DNA of 8,031 nt from Thiomargarita sp. (GTDB lineage Bacteria > Pseudomonadota > Gammaproteobacteria > Beggiatoales > Beggiatoaceae): NCBI GenBank assembly GCA_030635005.1, contig DAOVZS010000094.1:1-8031 (forward strand). The letters run 5' to 3'. The notes below the pieces were generated by a model, which was given only the letters and a program-made list of their open reading frames with translations, searched no databases and had not been told where the DNA came from. Below are positions 1 to 5,533 of the stretch, piece by piece. Position 1 is the stretch's first letter. Every line of letters starts with the position of its first letter. The position numbers were made by a program, and so were the translations under genes.

Positions 1-1267
1 TAAATTCTCCGACAGTCACCTCATATTTCCCTATAGCAAAACGATCCACAGTCACTGTATGGACGGGTGTTTCATCACTATTATCATTATAACTACCCAT
101 TTCAAAAGAGCCCGCAGGAATTGATACCATTTGAGGTCCTTCACTGCCATCTTTTAAACGATCGCGAAAGACTTTTCGAATATTGAAAGATAACCGTTGT
201 TCTTGAGCTTTAATCCGTGCAATTTCCTTTCGTTGTCTTTCCTCTTTTTCCTCCTCCTCCTCTCTCTTTTTTTCATCTCGAGAATCCTCTGTTACTTGTG
301 TTACTTGTGTCACTTGTGCAATTGCTAAAGTTAAATGTTTAACTTCTTCTTTTGTATGAGGAATGATAATAGGTGTTCTAACTACTTTGACAGGTGATGA
401 GATACTATTTTTCTTATCTAAAACAAACACAAAATCACCATACGCATCATCATAATCTTTAATTTTTCCATATTGTGGATGTTGACGTGGTGAATGTTGT
501 GGGACTACATGTGCTAAATACAAGCCCAATTCAAGCCCAGTAACATACCCGTCTCCATTTAAATCCCCTCGTTTATACCGCAACGCATTTACAAAAGCGG
601 GTGTGAAAACACTATGAGCAGGTACTTTTTCTTGTGCTCTTCCAGCAGTAATAAATTGACGTGTTTGAAGGGCAGTGGACTTTGTAATATAAGCAGGAAG
701 TTCTGTAAAAGCAGATTTATCCTGAAACAACGTGCCTGAAAAACAACTATCGAACAGAAATAAGGCATGTTTAGCCTTAATTTTCTGAGCCAAATCTTGG
801 ATTTTATGCATACTCAAGATTTTTTTTAGAAATCCTTTTTGACTGGGAAGGGGAGCATCAGTGGGCACAATATAGCCTTTTTTACCATTTGAACGACTAT
901 GTCCATGTCCAGAAAAGAAAAATAATAAACGATTATGAGACTGAAAACCATACTTTTCAATAAATTTACTGTAAGTATTTTCTAACTGACTGCTCTCCAC
1001 ATCAAGATGTTTTTCAACCATAAAGCCTTGTTCTTGTAACACCGTTTCAACAGTTTCCATTTCATCATGTACAGCATGTACAGCATTTAAAGAAGACCAA
1101 CCATTGTTATAATTTTGTTGTCCAATAAGTAAAGCATAACTGTGATGATACGATAACACCGTATTATCTTGACGATCTAACACTAAAATCGGTTTCTCTG
1201 TTTTGACAGGTAGATATGCGACACAAGCTGATAAAAGAGGTAATAACAGTAAAATACTATTTTTCAT
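1..1267 (-). CDS. Caspase-like (peptidase C14) lipoprotein with EF-hand-like loop and FGE/SUMF1 domain, 3' truncated by window
   Basis: The start is an ATG whose complement is at 1265-1267; about 422 residues lie in the window and the frame stays open past base 1. Residues 1-15 form a lipoprotein signal (hydrophobic stretch, then LLSAC with Cys15). Residues about 40-290 are a caspase/C14 domain: YALLIG strand, FFFSGHG with catalytic His121, and LFDSCFSG with catalytic Cys175. Residues 235-246 (DLNGDGYVTGLE) match an EF-hand calcium loop. Residues about 310-370 are a linker with QVT repeats and a Glu/Lys/Arg-rich coiled segment. From about residue 377 (MVSIPAGSFEMGS, then ETPVHTVTV and YEVT) an FGE-sulfatase/SUMF1 domain begins; its C-terminal part is outside the window. 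It lies 9 nt downstream of the ATPase gene, so it is very probably co-transcribed, with a weak AAGGG ribosome site inside the end of that gene. By family it should be a cysteine protease cutting after Arg/Lys. The lipobox predicts it works in the envelope. Its target is unknown. Confidence 0.92.
   Translation of the reverse strand, partial: MKNSILLLLPLLSACVAYLPVKTEKPILVLDRQDNTVLSYHHSYALLIGQQNYNNGWSSLNAVHAVHDEMETVETVLQEQGFMVEKHLDVESSQLENTYSKFIEKYGFQSHNRLLFFFSGHGHSRSNGKKGYIVPTDAPLPSQKGFLKKILSMHKIQDLAQKIKAKHALFLFDSCFSGTLFQDKSAFTELPAYITKSTALQTRQFITAGRAQEKVPAHSVFTPAFVNALRYKRGDLNGDGYVTGLELGLYLAHVVPQHSPRQHPQYGKIKDYDDAYGDFVFVLDKKNSISSPVKVVRTPIIIPHTKEEVKHLTLAIAQVTQVTQVTEDSRDEKKREEEEEKEERQRKEIARIKAQEQRLSFNIRKVFRDRLKDGSEGPQMVSIPAGSFEMGSYNDNSDETPVHTVTVDRFAIGKYEVTVGEF
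292..318 (-). repeat. Three 9-bp tandem repeats encoding QVT-QVT-QVT
   Basis: On the plus strand the units are TTACTTGTG, TTACTTGTG and TCACTTGTG. In the caspase protein they encode three Gln-Val-Thr units in the linker between the caspase core and the charged coiled segment. This is in-frame, probably slippage-derived linker sequence. Confidence 0.6.
530..565 (-). other. EF-hand-like calcium-binding loop within the caspase protein
   Basis: Codons 235-246 read DLNGDGYVTGLE. This fits the canonical 12-position EF-hand loop: Asp1, Asn3, Asp5, Gly6, hydrophobic 8, Thr9 and Glu12. It sits after the catalytic core, just before the LGLYLAHVV helix and the QHPQYGKI segment. Calcium binding is inferred from the motif; a second paired loop was not seen. 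Confidence 0.6.
1067..1084 (-). repeat. In-frame 9-bp duplication in the caspase gene (AVH-AVH)
   Basis: The plus strand shows ATGTACAGC twice in direct succession. It encodes Ala-Val-His twice at residues 62-67 (NAVHAVHDEM), in the helix where caspase relatives usually have a single N-A-V-x-D-type motif. It looks like a recent three-codon tandem duplication. Confidence 0.6.
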
Positions 1268-1276
1268 GATGTATTT

Positions 1277-2902
1277 TTAACCCTTAAACTTTTTAATCCG
1301 TTCTTTTAAAGCGACGCTATCACGCTTATACAAAAAAAGGTTTAAAAATAAATCCACATTGTTGGCAAATTTATCAGCTCCCCCCCGTTTTTCCTCTAAT
1401 GCACCGTATACAGCATGAAGTAGGTTAGGCATATCACGTCGAACCACTTGATGGACTTCTATTGTACTGTCTCCTTCTTCTATAAACATATAGCCTGCCA
1501 TTTGAGCATAACGAAATTGGTAATTAGAAAATAGTTTTTTTTGTTTGTCAGAAGAAAGACAATGCCACAGCATTGGGGCAAAACTGGGATGAAATGTGAT
1601 ATAAGGTACTCTGAAGTTTTTGAAGGTTTCAATTTTCATCAAGCCCGCATGTTCTAAAGCGATACGTAAGACATACCATTGTTTTTTAGTAAATTTGGTT
1701 TGAGACAGTAAATCAGGCACAAAGCCACCACTTTGAAATACCCCAAAAACAGGCAGTAATTGCAAGGTTTCAAGCGTCAAACTCACTTCTTTCTGAGGCA
1801 ACCAAAACAACAAACCCGTTTTCTTATATTTCACTGTAAACCCTTCTAACATAAGCATTATCGCTTCAATCAGAGGATTATCAGATAGCGGTGTTGTGAA
1901 ACGTTGTTCCAATGTTTCCAAGGAATTTTGATTACTTAAGGAGACAGCTAACATTTTAATGGATAACGGATGATAGTGTACTTTCTTAAATAGTGTTATT
2001 AATGTTTCCCGTTCAATCTGTTGGGCTGGAGGCAATTTTAATAAATGTTTAAAATATCCTATCGCTTCCTCCTTATCCAATCCAGATAACGTTAAGTTAT
2101 ATTCACTATTATCAGGTGTATCGCTGGTTAATAAAATGTGAGCATATTCAGATAATTGTTGTGTCGTCTTTAATAATTCTTTTCGTGCCACATCAGGAAC
2201 AGTTTCCATGTTATCAAATAACAATAACAGTGATTCTTCTTGTAACGCCTTATAAACATCGGTGATATTATCTAAATCTTGTTTTAAGTGCTTTGATATC
2301 GCTCTGATGGCAAATCCAACGACATCTATGCCAAAAAATCGTGCATAATCAATATAACAAGTATCCTTAAATAAACCTGTACGTGATAACCAATGTGCTG
2401 CTTCACGTGCTAAATAAGTTTTTCCCTGCCCCCCAACCCCTATAATGGTGAACATACGTCTTTTATCTTGTATAAAGGCTTTTTCAATCTGCCATATTTC
2501 TCGACTTCTCCCAAAAAAAGGATCTGATGCTGGTCGGAATGCTACTTTAGCCTTCAAAGAATGATGTACTAAGCTACGTCGAATAGTAGTGTCATAACAT
2601 ACATAAGTAGTTTGAGGATCATATAAGCGTTCCCAAGCTAATGATAATACTTTTGAATGATAAGCATTAATAATTAATATGCGTTGGGATGTCTCTTGCT
2701 TTTTAAATTTACGAAACAGCTGAAATGCTGTATGATCCGTAAAAATACTTTTAAAAAGTTGTTTGCCATCTAGATCAATTTGAGTGTTCTTAAAATTGAT
2801 AATATTAGAGTGTTGTCCCTTAAAACGTACAATGCATTGATTTTCCGTAGAAAATTCAATTTTTAATTCGCTTTCTTTTTTCATGAGGTGTTGACTTGAC
2901 AT
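1277..2902 (-). CDS. NB-ARC/STAND-like P-loop ATPase with CHAT-like N-terminal remnant
   Basis: 541 residues with no signal peptide or membrane segment, so probably cytoplasmic. Residues about 70-115 (LAWERLYDP, then IRRSL) resemble the start of a CHAT caspase-like domain (WExLYD and an Arg-Arg further on). The part that would carry the CHAT His/Cys dyad is absent, because the ATPase begins at about 128 with FFGRSREI. Walker A is GVGGQGKT (155-162) and Walker B is LLLLFDN (225-231). A sensor-type strand is HILLTSD (255-261), where NB-ARC proteins usually have Arg at the last position. The GLPL-like motif is HPLSI (311-315). A winged-helix/helical C-terminal half follows, with no recognisable TPR or WD repeats. 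STAND ATPases are nucleotide-dependent switches that oligomerise on a trigger. Here the likely output is the caspase gene 9 nt downstream, though that protein is exported. An alternative start is Met7 at 2884; neither start has a good ribosome site. Confidence 0.88.
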   Translation of the reverse strand: MSSQHLMKKESELKIEFSTENQCIVRFKGQHSNIINFKNTQIDLDGKQLFKSIFTDHTAFQLFRKFKKQETSQRILIINAYHSKVLSLAWERLYDPQTTYVCYDTTIRRSLVHHSLKAKVAFRPASDPFFGRSREIWQIEKAFIQDKRRMFTIIGVGGQGKTYLAREAAHWLSRTGLFKDTCYIDYARFFGIDVVGFAIRAISKHLKQDLDNITDVYKALQEESLLLLFDNMETVPDVARKELLKTTQQLSEYAHILLTSDTPDNSEYNLTLSGLDKEEAIGYFKHLLKLPPAQQIERETLITLFKKVHYHPLSIKMLAVSLSNQNSLETLEQRFTTPLSDNPLIEAIMLMLEGFTVKYKKTGLLFWLPQKEVSLTLETLQLLPVFGVFQSGGFVPDLLSQTKFTKKQWYVLRIALEHAGLMKIETFKNFRVPYITFHPSFAPMLWHCLSSDKQKKLFSNYQFRYAQMAGYMFIEEGDSTIEVHQVVRRDMPNLLHAVYGALEEKRGGADKFANNVDLFLNLFLYKRDSVALKERIKKFKG

Positions 2903-2971
2903 CCGAGATTTAAATAGGGTATTTTAAATACTATTCTCAATTTTAAACTGAACTATAAATTAACTTTTATT
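2903..2971. promoter_or_regulatory. Divergent intergenic region between the ATPase operon and the envelope cassette
   Basis: These 69 bp separate divergent genes and must hold both promoters unless they lie inside coding sequence. On the plus strand TATAAA(T) at 2954-2960 is a reasonable -10, but no matching -35 is visible, and it would leave only a few bases of leader before the ATG at 2972. On the minus strand TTGAGA (complement near 2936-2941) could be a -35 for the ATPase operon, but its -10 is poor. A 13-bp palindrome GTATTT-T-AAATAC at 2919-2931 and two TTTAAATA copies (2909-2916 and 2923-2930) could form an operator. Confidence 0.35.
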
Positions 2972-3571
2972 ATGCTTATTAAAAAAATGTTTGTCAATAA
3001 TATTGGTAAAGCGATTGTTTTACCACTAATTTCTGTAAGTTTTCTGTTGACAGGGTGTGGTGGGGATGACACTCGACCAGTAGTTCAAGATACAGGCGAC
3101 ATTGTTGCTGATGCTGGCGATGCTATAAAGGATACTGGGCAAGGTGCTGTTGATGAAGCGAGCGCGGAAGTAGCTGCTGAAGTCGAAGAAGCTCAGGAAG
3201 ATGCTATAGATGCAGTCATTCCGCCTGTTGATGAGGAAGCAGAAGCAGAAGCAGAAGAAGCAAGATTAGCAGAAGAAGCAAAAGTAGCAGAAGAAGCAAA
3301 AGTAGCAGAAGAAGCAAGATTAGCAGAAGAAGAAGCAGCAGCAATAGAAGCAGCAAAACCTGTCTTTGTTGTATTGACGACCAACACAGATATCAAAGCA
3401 GTGCAAAGTGCTTTAAAAGAAGCAGGTTATAAAGTTGGTAGGATTGATGGTGATCATGGTAACAAAACTATCAAGGCTATTAAGCAGTATCAAGAAGCCA
3501 ATGATCTACAAGGTGACGGTAAAATGACTCAACAAACTTTAGATGCATTGGGCGTAACTGTAACTGAATAA
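2972..3571 (+). CDS. Lipoprotein with Ala/Glu-rich repeat linker and C-terminal peptidoglycan-binding domain
   Basis: 199 residues. The N-terminus has basic residues, a hydrophobic core and the lipobox LLTGC with Cys29, then GGDD, so it is an exported, lipidated protein. Residues about 40-128 form a very acidic Ala/Glu segment, probably helical or coiled-coil; residues 97-120 are four six-residue repeats (A-R/K-L/V-A-E-E). Residues about 138-195 match PG_binding_1: VQSALKEAGYKVGRIDGDHG, then KTIKAIKQYQ and a TLDALGV ending. The layout suggests a tether between membrane and peptidoglycan, with the linker as spacer. No enzymatic domain is present. The PG-binding domain is closely similar to that of the lipoprotein at 4221-4754, so the two are paralogs. 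There is no clear ribosome site upstream of the ATG; Met6 at 2987 is an alternative start. Confidence 0.88.
   Translation: MLIKKMFVNNIGKAIVLPLISVSFLLTGCGGDDTRPVVQDTGDIVADAGDAIKDTGQGAVDEASAEVAAEVEEAQEDAIDAVIPPVDEEAEAEAEEARLAEEAKVAEEAKVAEEARLAEEEAAAIEAAKPVFVVLTTNTDIKAVQSALKEAGYKVGRIDGDHGNKTIKAIKQYQEANDLQGDGKMTQQTLDALGVTVTE
3260..3331 (+). repeat. Four 18-bp tandem repeats in a lipoprotein linker
   Basis: Units start at 3260, 3278, 3296 and 3314. Units 1 and 4 are GCAAGATTAGCAGAAGAA and units 2 and 3 are GCAAAAGTAGCAGAAGAA, each exact within its pair. They are in frame (residues 97-120, ARLAEE or AKVAEE) and flanked by further imperfect GAAGCA runs. The mirror order A-B-B-A and the near-identity suggest recent expansion, so copy number may vary between strains. 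Confidence 0.85.
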
Positions 3572-3584
3572 GTATTCATGGGTT

Positions 3585-3603
3585 GGGGGGGCACTTTCCC
3601 CTC
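3585..3603 (+). terminator. Weak G-rich hairpin after the first lipoprotein gene
   Basis: Fourteen bases after the stop, a G7 run (3585-3591) can pair with CCCCTC (3598-3603) around the loop CACTTT, giving about six pairs including one G-U. No T run follows directly; the nearest TTTTT is about 12 bases on. It could be a weak terminator or 3'-end stabiliser. Confidence 0.25.
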
Positions 3604-3609
3604 ATTATG

Positions 3610-3637
3610 TTGACTTTTTCCTAATATGTGTCATTAT
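3610..3637 (+). promoter_or_regulatory. Candidate promoter for the 3698 gene (TTGACT-N16-CATTAT)
   Basis: TTGACT at 3610-3615 matches the -35 consensus at five of six positions. CATTAT at 3632-3637 matches the -10 at four of six, with a 16-bp spacer. Transcription would begin near 3644, about 54 nt before the ATG, and the leader would contain both hairpins described below. Confidence 0.4.
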
Positions 3638-3656
3638 TAACACAATATCAAATCTT

Positions 3657-3679
3657 AAAAACAACATTGTTGTTTTTTT
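3657..3679 (+). terminator. AT-rich inverted repeat with T run (terminator or leader hairpin)
   Basis: AAAAACAACA (3657-3666) and TGTTGTTTTT (3668-3677) are perfect inverted repeats around one T, and two more T follow. As RNA this gives about nine pairs with a three-base loop, ending in seven consecutive U. It may terminate the upstream lipoprotein transcript. If the promoter at 3610 is real, it lies in the leader of the next gene and could act as an attenuator. The stem is AU-rich, so strength is uncertain. Confidence 0.45.
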
Positions 3680-3694
3680 CCAACGTTAGGAAAA
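3676..3694 (+). promoter_or_regulatory. Hairpin that could mask the ribosome binding site of the 3698 gene
   Basis: TTTTCC (3676-3681) is complementary to GGAAAA (3689-3694) around the loop AACGTTA. The 3' arm contains most of the Shine-Dalgarno AGGA (3688-3691), which sits six bases before the ATG at 3698. Folding would hide the ribosome site. The 5' arm shares two bases with the upstream inverted repeat. Confidence 0.3.
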
Positions 3695-3697
3695 GCC

Positions 3698-4237
3698 ATG
3701 AAAATATTACACATCATATTATTCTTTAGTGCATTGACGATACATGCTCATGCAAAAGATATTGAATTCATTCAAAGCACGGCTAGCTTATCAAATGATG
3801 TACATTCAACATTATATTCTGATAACAGCTTTGCAGAAGACTATACTTCATTTAGTGTGGGTGGATTTGGTGTGATAGGCAATTGGGTTATTGGAGGAGA
3901 AGGTATTGGTATTATTGATGATGCACAACCCTTAAGTCAAACTACCGTTCAAGGTTATGGACTTTTAAAAGGGGGGTATATGGCATATTCAGATGAAAAT
4001 ACCCGTATTTTTCCTATGTTAGGCGTGGGGGGCGGTGAGTTTATGGTTTATAACAATGGAGAAACTGCTGAAGGAATGTTAGTCGATGTATCCATTGGGA
4101 TCTTATTTGCACAAATGAGTAAAAAAACCATGTTGGCAGTGAATATGGGTTATTTGCACTCTATGGATTGGCAATTAGAAGGAGATGAAATCGCAATGTC
4201 AGTATTTTATTTAAATTTTAATGTGGGAGGAAAATAA
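3698..4237 (+). CDS. Small secreted glycine-rich protein, possible outer-membrane beta-barrel
   Basis: 179 residues. Residues 1-19 are a Sec signal peptide ending in AHA before KDIEF, with no lipobox. The mature part shows alternating hydrophobic/polar stretches rich in Gly and aromatics (for example FSVGGFGVIGNWVIGG, GYGLLKGGYMAY, FPMLGVGGG, AVNMGYLHS, FYLNFNVGG), as in small eight-stranded porin-like barrels. I do not recognise the family. The C-terminus is Lys rather than the usual aromatic, which weakens the barrel call. It sits between two paralogous peptidoglycan-binding lipoproteins, and the next gene begins at or inside its 3' end, so the three probably act together in the envelope. 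The start has a clear AGGA six bases upstream, one of the few good ribosome sites in this window. Confidence 0.8.
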   Translation: MKILHIILFFSALTIHAHAKDIEFIQSTASLSNDVHSTLYSDNSFAEDYTSFSVGGFGVIGNWVIGGEGIGIIDDAQPLSQTTVQGYGLLKGGYMAYSDENTRIFPMLGVGGGEFMVYNNGETAEGMLVDVSIGILFAQMSKKTMLAVNMGYLHSMDWQLEGDEIAMSVFYLNFNVGGK

Positions 4238-4754
4238 GATCATCATATATAAAAAATTGACTAAAACCATTTCTTTGCAATTTATCTTTGCAAGTGTTAT
4301 CTTAAGTGGATGTCATGCTGGGAAAGATACTCAGATTCAAGTGCCCATAGATATTCAAGAACACTCTTTATCTGAAGAAATGAGAGCATTGACAAGAAGT
4401 GTATCCTTAGAACAAGAGGTAGAACCAATTTTAGAGGTGGCAGAACCTATCCCAGAAATAGAAGAAGTCATAGAAGAGTATGTGATACCAGATTGCGTAG
4501 ATGAAGAAGAAAATGATATATTTGTGAGACTGACCACAAGAGCCGATAGGAAAGTTTTGCAACGTGCTTTACGAGAAGCTGGTTATCAGGTTGGTTCTAT
4601 TGATGGTTATTTGGGTAAAAAAACCTACATAGCACTTAAACAGTATCAAGAAAAACATGAAATGTCAGGTGAAGGAAAACTCACTCAAGATACCTTATCT
4701 TCACTCGGAATAAGTGAGGCTGTATCAGTTATTGTTATTGAAGAAGTAAATTAG
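4221..4754 (+). CDS. Lipoprotein with acidic linker and C-terminal peptidoglycan-binding domain (paralog of 2972-3571)
   Basis: 177 residues from the first ATG. The lipobox is VILSGC with Cys31. Residues about 45-100 are acidic and Glu/Ile/Pro-rich, without the exact repeats of its paralog. Residues about 105-164 form PG_binding_1: VLQRALREAGYQVGSIDGYLG, then TYIALKQYQ and a TLSSLGI ending. A short hydrophobic tail follows. It is the second membrane-to-peptidoglycan tether of the cassette. The start is uncertain. The ATG at 4221 lies inside the preceding gene (17-nt overlap), has no ribosome site and gives an acidic MWEENK lead. A strong GGGAGG at 4225-4230 sits eight bases before ATC at 4239, which would give a cleaner signal peptide (MIIYKKLTK). 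The 3' end overlaps the convergent sdhB gene by 20 bases. Confidence 0.85.
   Translation: MWEENKIIIYKKLTKTISLQFIFASVILSGCHAGKDTQIQVPIDIQEHSLSEEMRALTRSVSLEQEVEPILEVAEPIPEIEEVIEEYVIPDCVDEEENDIFVRLTTRADRKVLQRALREAGYQVGSIDGYLGKKTYIALKQYQEKHEMSGEGKLTQDTLSSLGISEAVSVIVIEEVN
4225..4230 (+). promoter_or_regulatory. Strong Shine-Dalgarno GGGAGG with no canonical start codon at proper distance
   Basis: GGGAGG lies in the last codons of the 3698-4237 gene (Gly-Gly codons). Eight bases downstream, in the frame of the second lipoprotein, is ATC at 4239; the next in-frame near-start codons are ATA (4245) and TTG (4257). The Gly codons could create this motif by chance. Confidence 0.4.
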
Positions 4755-5493
4755 AAGTCAAACGTGCTGATAAATACTCACGATTTAAACGAGCAATATG
4801 ACTCAGTGGAATATTTTTTGGACATTCAAAAGAACACGCCCCCGTATTAGTACACGTCCCAAATCCTTCCTTATCCATTTGAGCGACCATTTTTTCTACC
4901 CTTAATTGTTTTTCGATTTGTCCTTGGGGTAAGAGAGCTAAATGCGACACCTTCGCCGCCACAAAAAGCATGGCTGATGAATTTTTACAGGCTGCAACAC
5001 AGGCCCCACAGCCAATACAATCTGCTGCTTCAAAAGCATCTTTAACATTTTCATTAGGAATGGGAATGGCATTTGCATCAGGAGCTGACCCTGTATTTAC
5101 TGAGATATAGCCACCTGCTTGAATAATTCTATCAAAAGCTGATCTATCTACAATCAAATCTTTAAGCACAGGCAACGCTTTGGCACGCCAAGGTTCTATA
5201 TAAAGGGTATCGCCTTCCTTAAAAGAGCGTATATGCAATTGACATACCGTCACACCTTGTTCAGGACCATGAGGTCTCCCATTGATATGAAGACTGCATA
5301 AGCCACAAATACCTTCACGACAATCATGATCAAAAGCAACAGGATCTTCATTTTTTTTTAATAAGGTTTCATTTAAAATATCCAACATTTCAAGAAAAGA
5401 AATGTCTGGACTGATGTCAGAAAGGGTATAATCTACCATTTTACCTAGAGAATGGCTATTTTTTTGGCGCCAAATTTTTAGATGAAGTATCAT
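4735..5493 (-). CDS. sdhB: Succinate dehydrogenase/fumarate reductase iron-sulfur subunit (type B)
   Basis: 252 residues, full length for the family. It passes electrons between the flavoprotein subunit and the quinone site of complex II. The [2Fe-2S] ligands are in DCREGICGLC plus a later Cys (Cys58, 63, 66, 84). CIGCGACVAAC (159-169) and CTNTGACSFECP (214-225) supply the [4Fe-4S] ligands (Cys159, 162, 165, 224) and [3Fe-4S] ligands (Cys169, 214, 220), so all eleven are present. The start MILHLKIWRQ fits the type-B family (Bacteroidetes, deltaproteobacteria, some sulfur bacteria), not the short E. coli SdhB type. No sdhA or membrane-anchor gene is adjacent: upstream is tRNA-Met 40 nt away, and downstream is a convergent lipoprotein gene overlapping by 20 bases. 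No good ribosome site precedes the ATG. It may be transcribed by read-through from the tRNA promoter. Whether it works in respiration or fumarate reduction cannot be told. Confidence 0.95.
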   Translation of the reverse strand: MILHLKIWRQKNSHSLGKMVDYTLSDISPDISFLEMLDILNETLLKKNEDPVAFDHDCREGICGLCSLHINGRPHGPEQGVTVCQLHIRSFKEGDTLYIEPWRAKALPVLKDLIVDRSAFDRIIQAGGYISVNTGSAPDANAIPIPNENVKDAFEAADCIGCGACVAACKNSSAMLFVAAKVSHLALLPQGQIEKQLRVEKMVAQMDKEGFGTCTNTGACSFECPKNIPLSHIARLNREYLSARLTSNLLLQ

Positions 5494-5533
5494 GGGAATG
5501 TTTTTAGAAGAAAGGAGATGAAGAATAGATTTA

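Noticed and set aside
3240..3340. CRISPR-like repeat array
   Set aside because: The repeats are contiguous with no spacers, stay in frame and encode a protein linker.
3193..3396. Open frame on the minus strand opposite the Ala/Glu repeats, Ser/Ala-rich
   Set aside because: It is the antisense reading of the GAAGCA repeats and has low-complexity composition. The plus-strand protein has a signal peptide and a recognisable domain.
4355..4537. Short minus-strand open frame inside the second lipoprotein
   Set aside because: Ser/Thr-rich antisense of an acidic linker, with no homology signal or ribosome site.
4699..4719. Hairpin CTTCACT/AGTGAGG as terminator of the second lipoprotein gene
   Set aside because: A seven-pair stem exists, but it is inside the coding sequence and is not followed by a T run.
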